Assembly: GCA_032209605.1 (NCBI GenBank)
Contig: JASFXZ010000008.1
Span: 62,001-126,000 of the forward strand
Direction: 5' to 3'
Length of the DNA: 64,000 bases
DNA from: Mactromeris polynyma
Taxonomy: Eukaryota; Mollusca; Bivalvia; Venerida; Mactridae
Of this stretch, positions 63,197-64,000 are shown piece after piece. Position 1 is the stretch's first letter. Each line of letters opens with the position of its first letter. A program made the position numbers and the translations under genes. The notes beneath the pieces were generated by a model that was not told the DNA's origin, made no database searches, and saw nothing but the letters and a program-made list of their open reading frames with translations.

Positions 63197-64000
63197 GTTA
63201 GTATATAGATCATCATCTCATGTGTACAAATACGTATATTTAACTCAACAGTTATCTATCGGGTTGAATGAAAGTTTACACTGAGGCCCAGGTAATGGTA
63301 CCCAGTGAAAGTATCCCTGTTCAAATAAAATGGCCCCTCAGACTAGCTGGAATGAAATGAAATATTTTTGTAAATTGCCCATGTGCATGAAACAATAATT
63401 TGTGTATAGGATTTTTGGTTACAAGCACAATAATTGCGCATGGTATCAGAAAGGCGGTTTAAAACCCAACTTGTAATTAATGTGTCAAAAAGAGGAACAT
63501 TATATATAAAGCTTGAGTCTGATTTGATTGATTCATTTTATTACAGACATATACCGGTATATATATACATATTGACACATATTACATTCATAAGACAATT
63601 ACACAATAATAAATAGCCATATCACAGTCAATTTAATATCACATCGCTTTCATGTGTCATTAAATATAGCAACTTCAAAGTCTTATAGAAATTTGTGTAC
63701 TCATTAAAAACTAGAAAAATGATTGATTTTATGTGTTTAATTGTCAAGGATAGCCAATTGCCTCATTAGTGTCTATTAGTGAAACTGAAAAACTATGATT
63801 GCTCTATCTTGAATTCATATACATTTAAGTCTATCTGCCTTTTGATTATATGGATGTTTAGACAAAATTTCTTACTTGCCCCTCAGTTAGTGTTATTTGC
63901 TCAGAATCTTGGTAAACAATTTGAATTAATTTCGTTCAAATTTTTCAATCCACACGTACTTCCTCCTGGCTATAAATGATGCTTCTGTCGAAAACTTTCA
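63197..64000 (+). other. Start of semaphorin intron 8 (incomplete)
   Basis: Begins with GTTAGT. No further Sema-like coding segment appears before the window ends; open frames of 60-66 codons at 63434 and 63779 lack family features. Confidence 0.75.

Overview
The window reads as AT-rich animal nuclear DNA with a sparse, intron-heavy layout. No operons, bacterial-style genes, CRISPR arrays or viral genes were seen. The only gene I can support is the 5' part of a semaphorin on the + strand. Eight small exons with canonical GT/AG borders join into one open frame of 254 codons, from the start codon at 15232 to a donor after 63196; the gene continues past the window. The protein begins with a signal peptide and runs through the first half of a Sema domain. 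It carries the family hallmarks CGTNAF, DPEHNSTA, LYSATVADF, LRTAQHDS, REN and NCGK. The wording is closest to invertebrate class 1 (or class 5) semaphorins, and the diverse short repeats would suit a mollusc or another lophotrochozoan. That taxon is an inference, not something I could test.

Layout: positions 1-15206 lie upstream of the first coding exon. The acceptor at 15201-15206 implies at least one untranslated exon further 5', which I could not locate. Exon 1 (start codon and signal peptide) is followed by a 22.6-kb intron. Exons 2, 3 and 4 are clustered within 2 kb (37943-39941). Introns of 9.7, 3.0, 8.9 and 1.3 kb then separate exons 5 to 8. Coding sequence is only 762 bases of about 48 kb of gene.

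The rest is non-coding DNA carrying small mobile-element relics. There are four copies of a Tc1/mariner-like MITE with CAGTAAAACC ends, one of which starts 10 bp inside the donor of exon 4. There are also two other MITE families with CAGT ends, a 363-bp foldback element, a second inverted repeat with arms of about 70 bp, a 31-bp tandem repeat array, tRNA-derived SINE-like fragments and a few short hairpins and microsatellites. Open frames outside the exons (up to 122 codons) look like chance frames. I found no convincing undescribed system. The most notable points are the short exon 4 that completes the Sema domain, the MITE beside its donor, and the two foldback elements.
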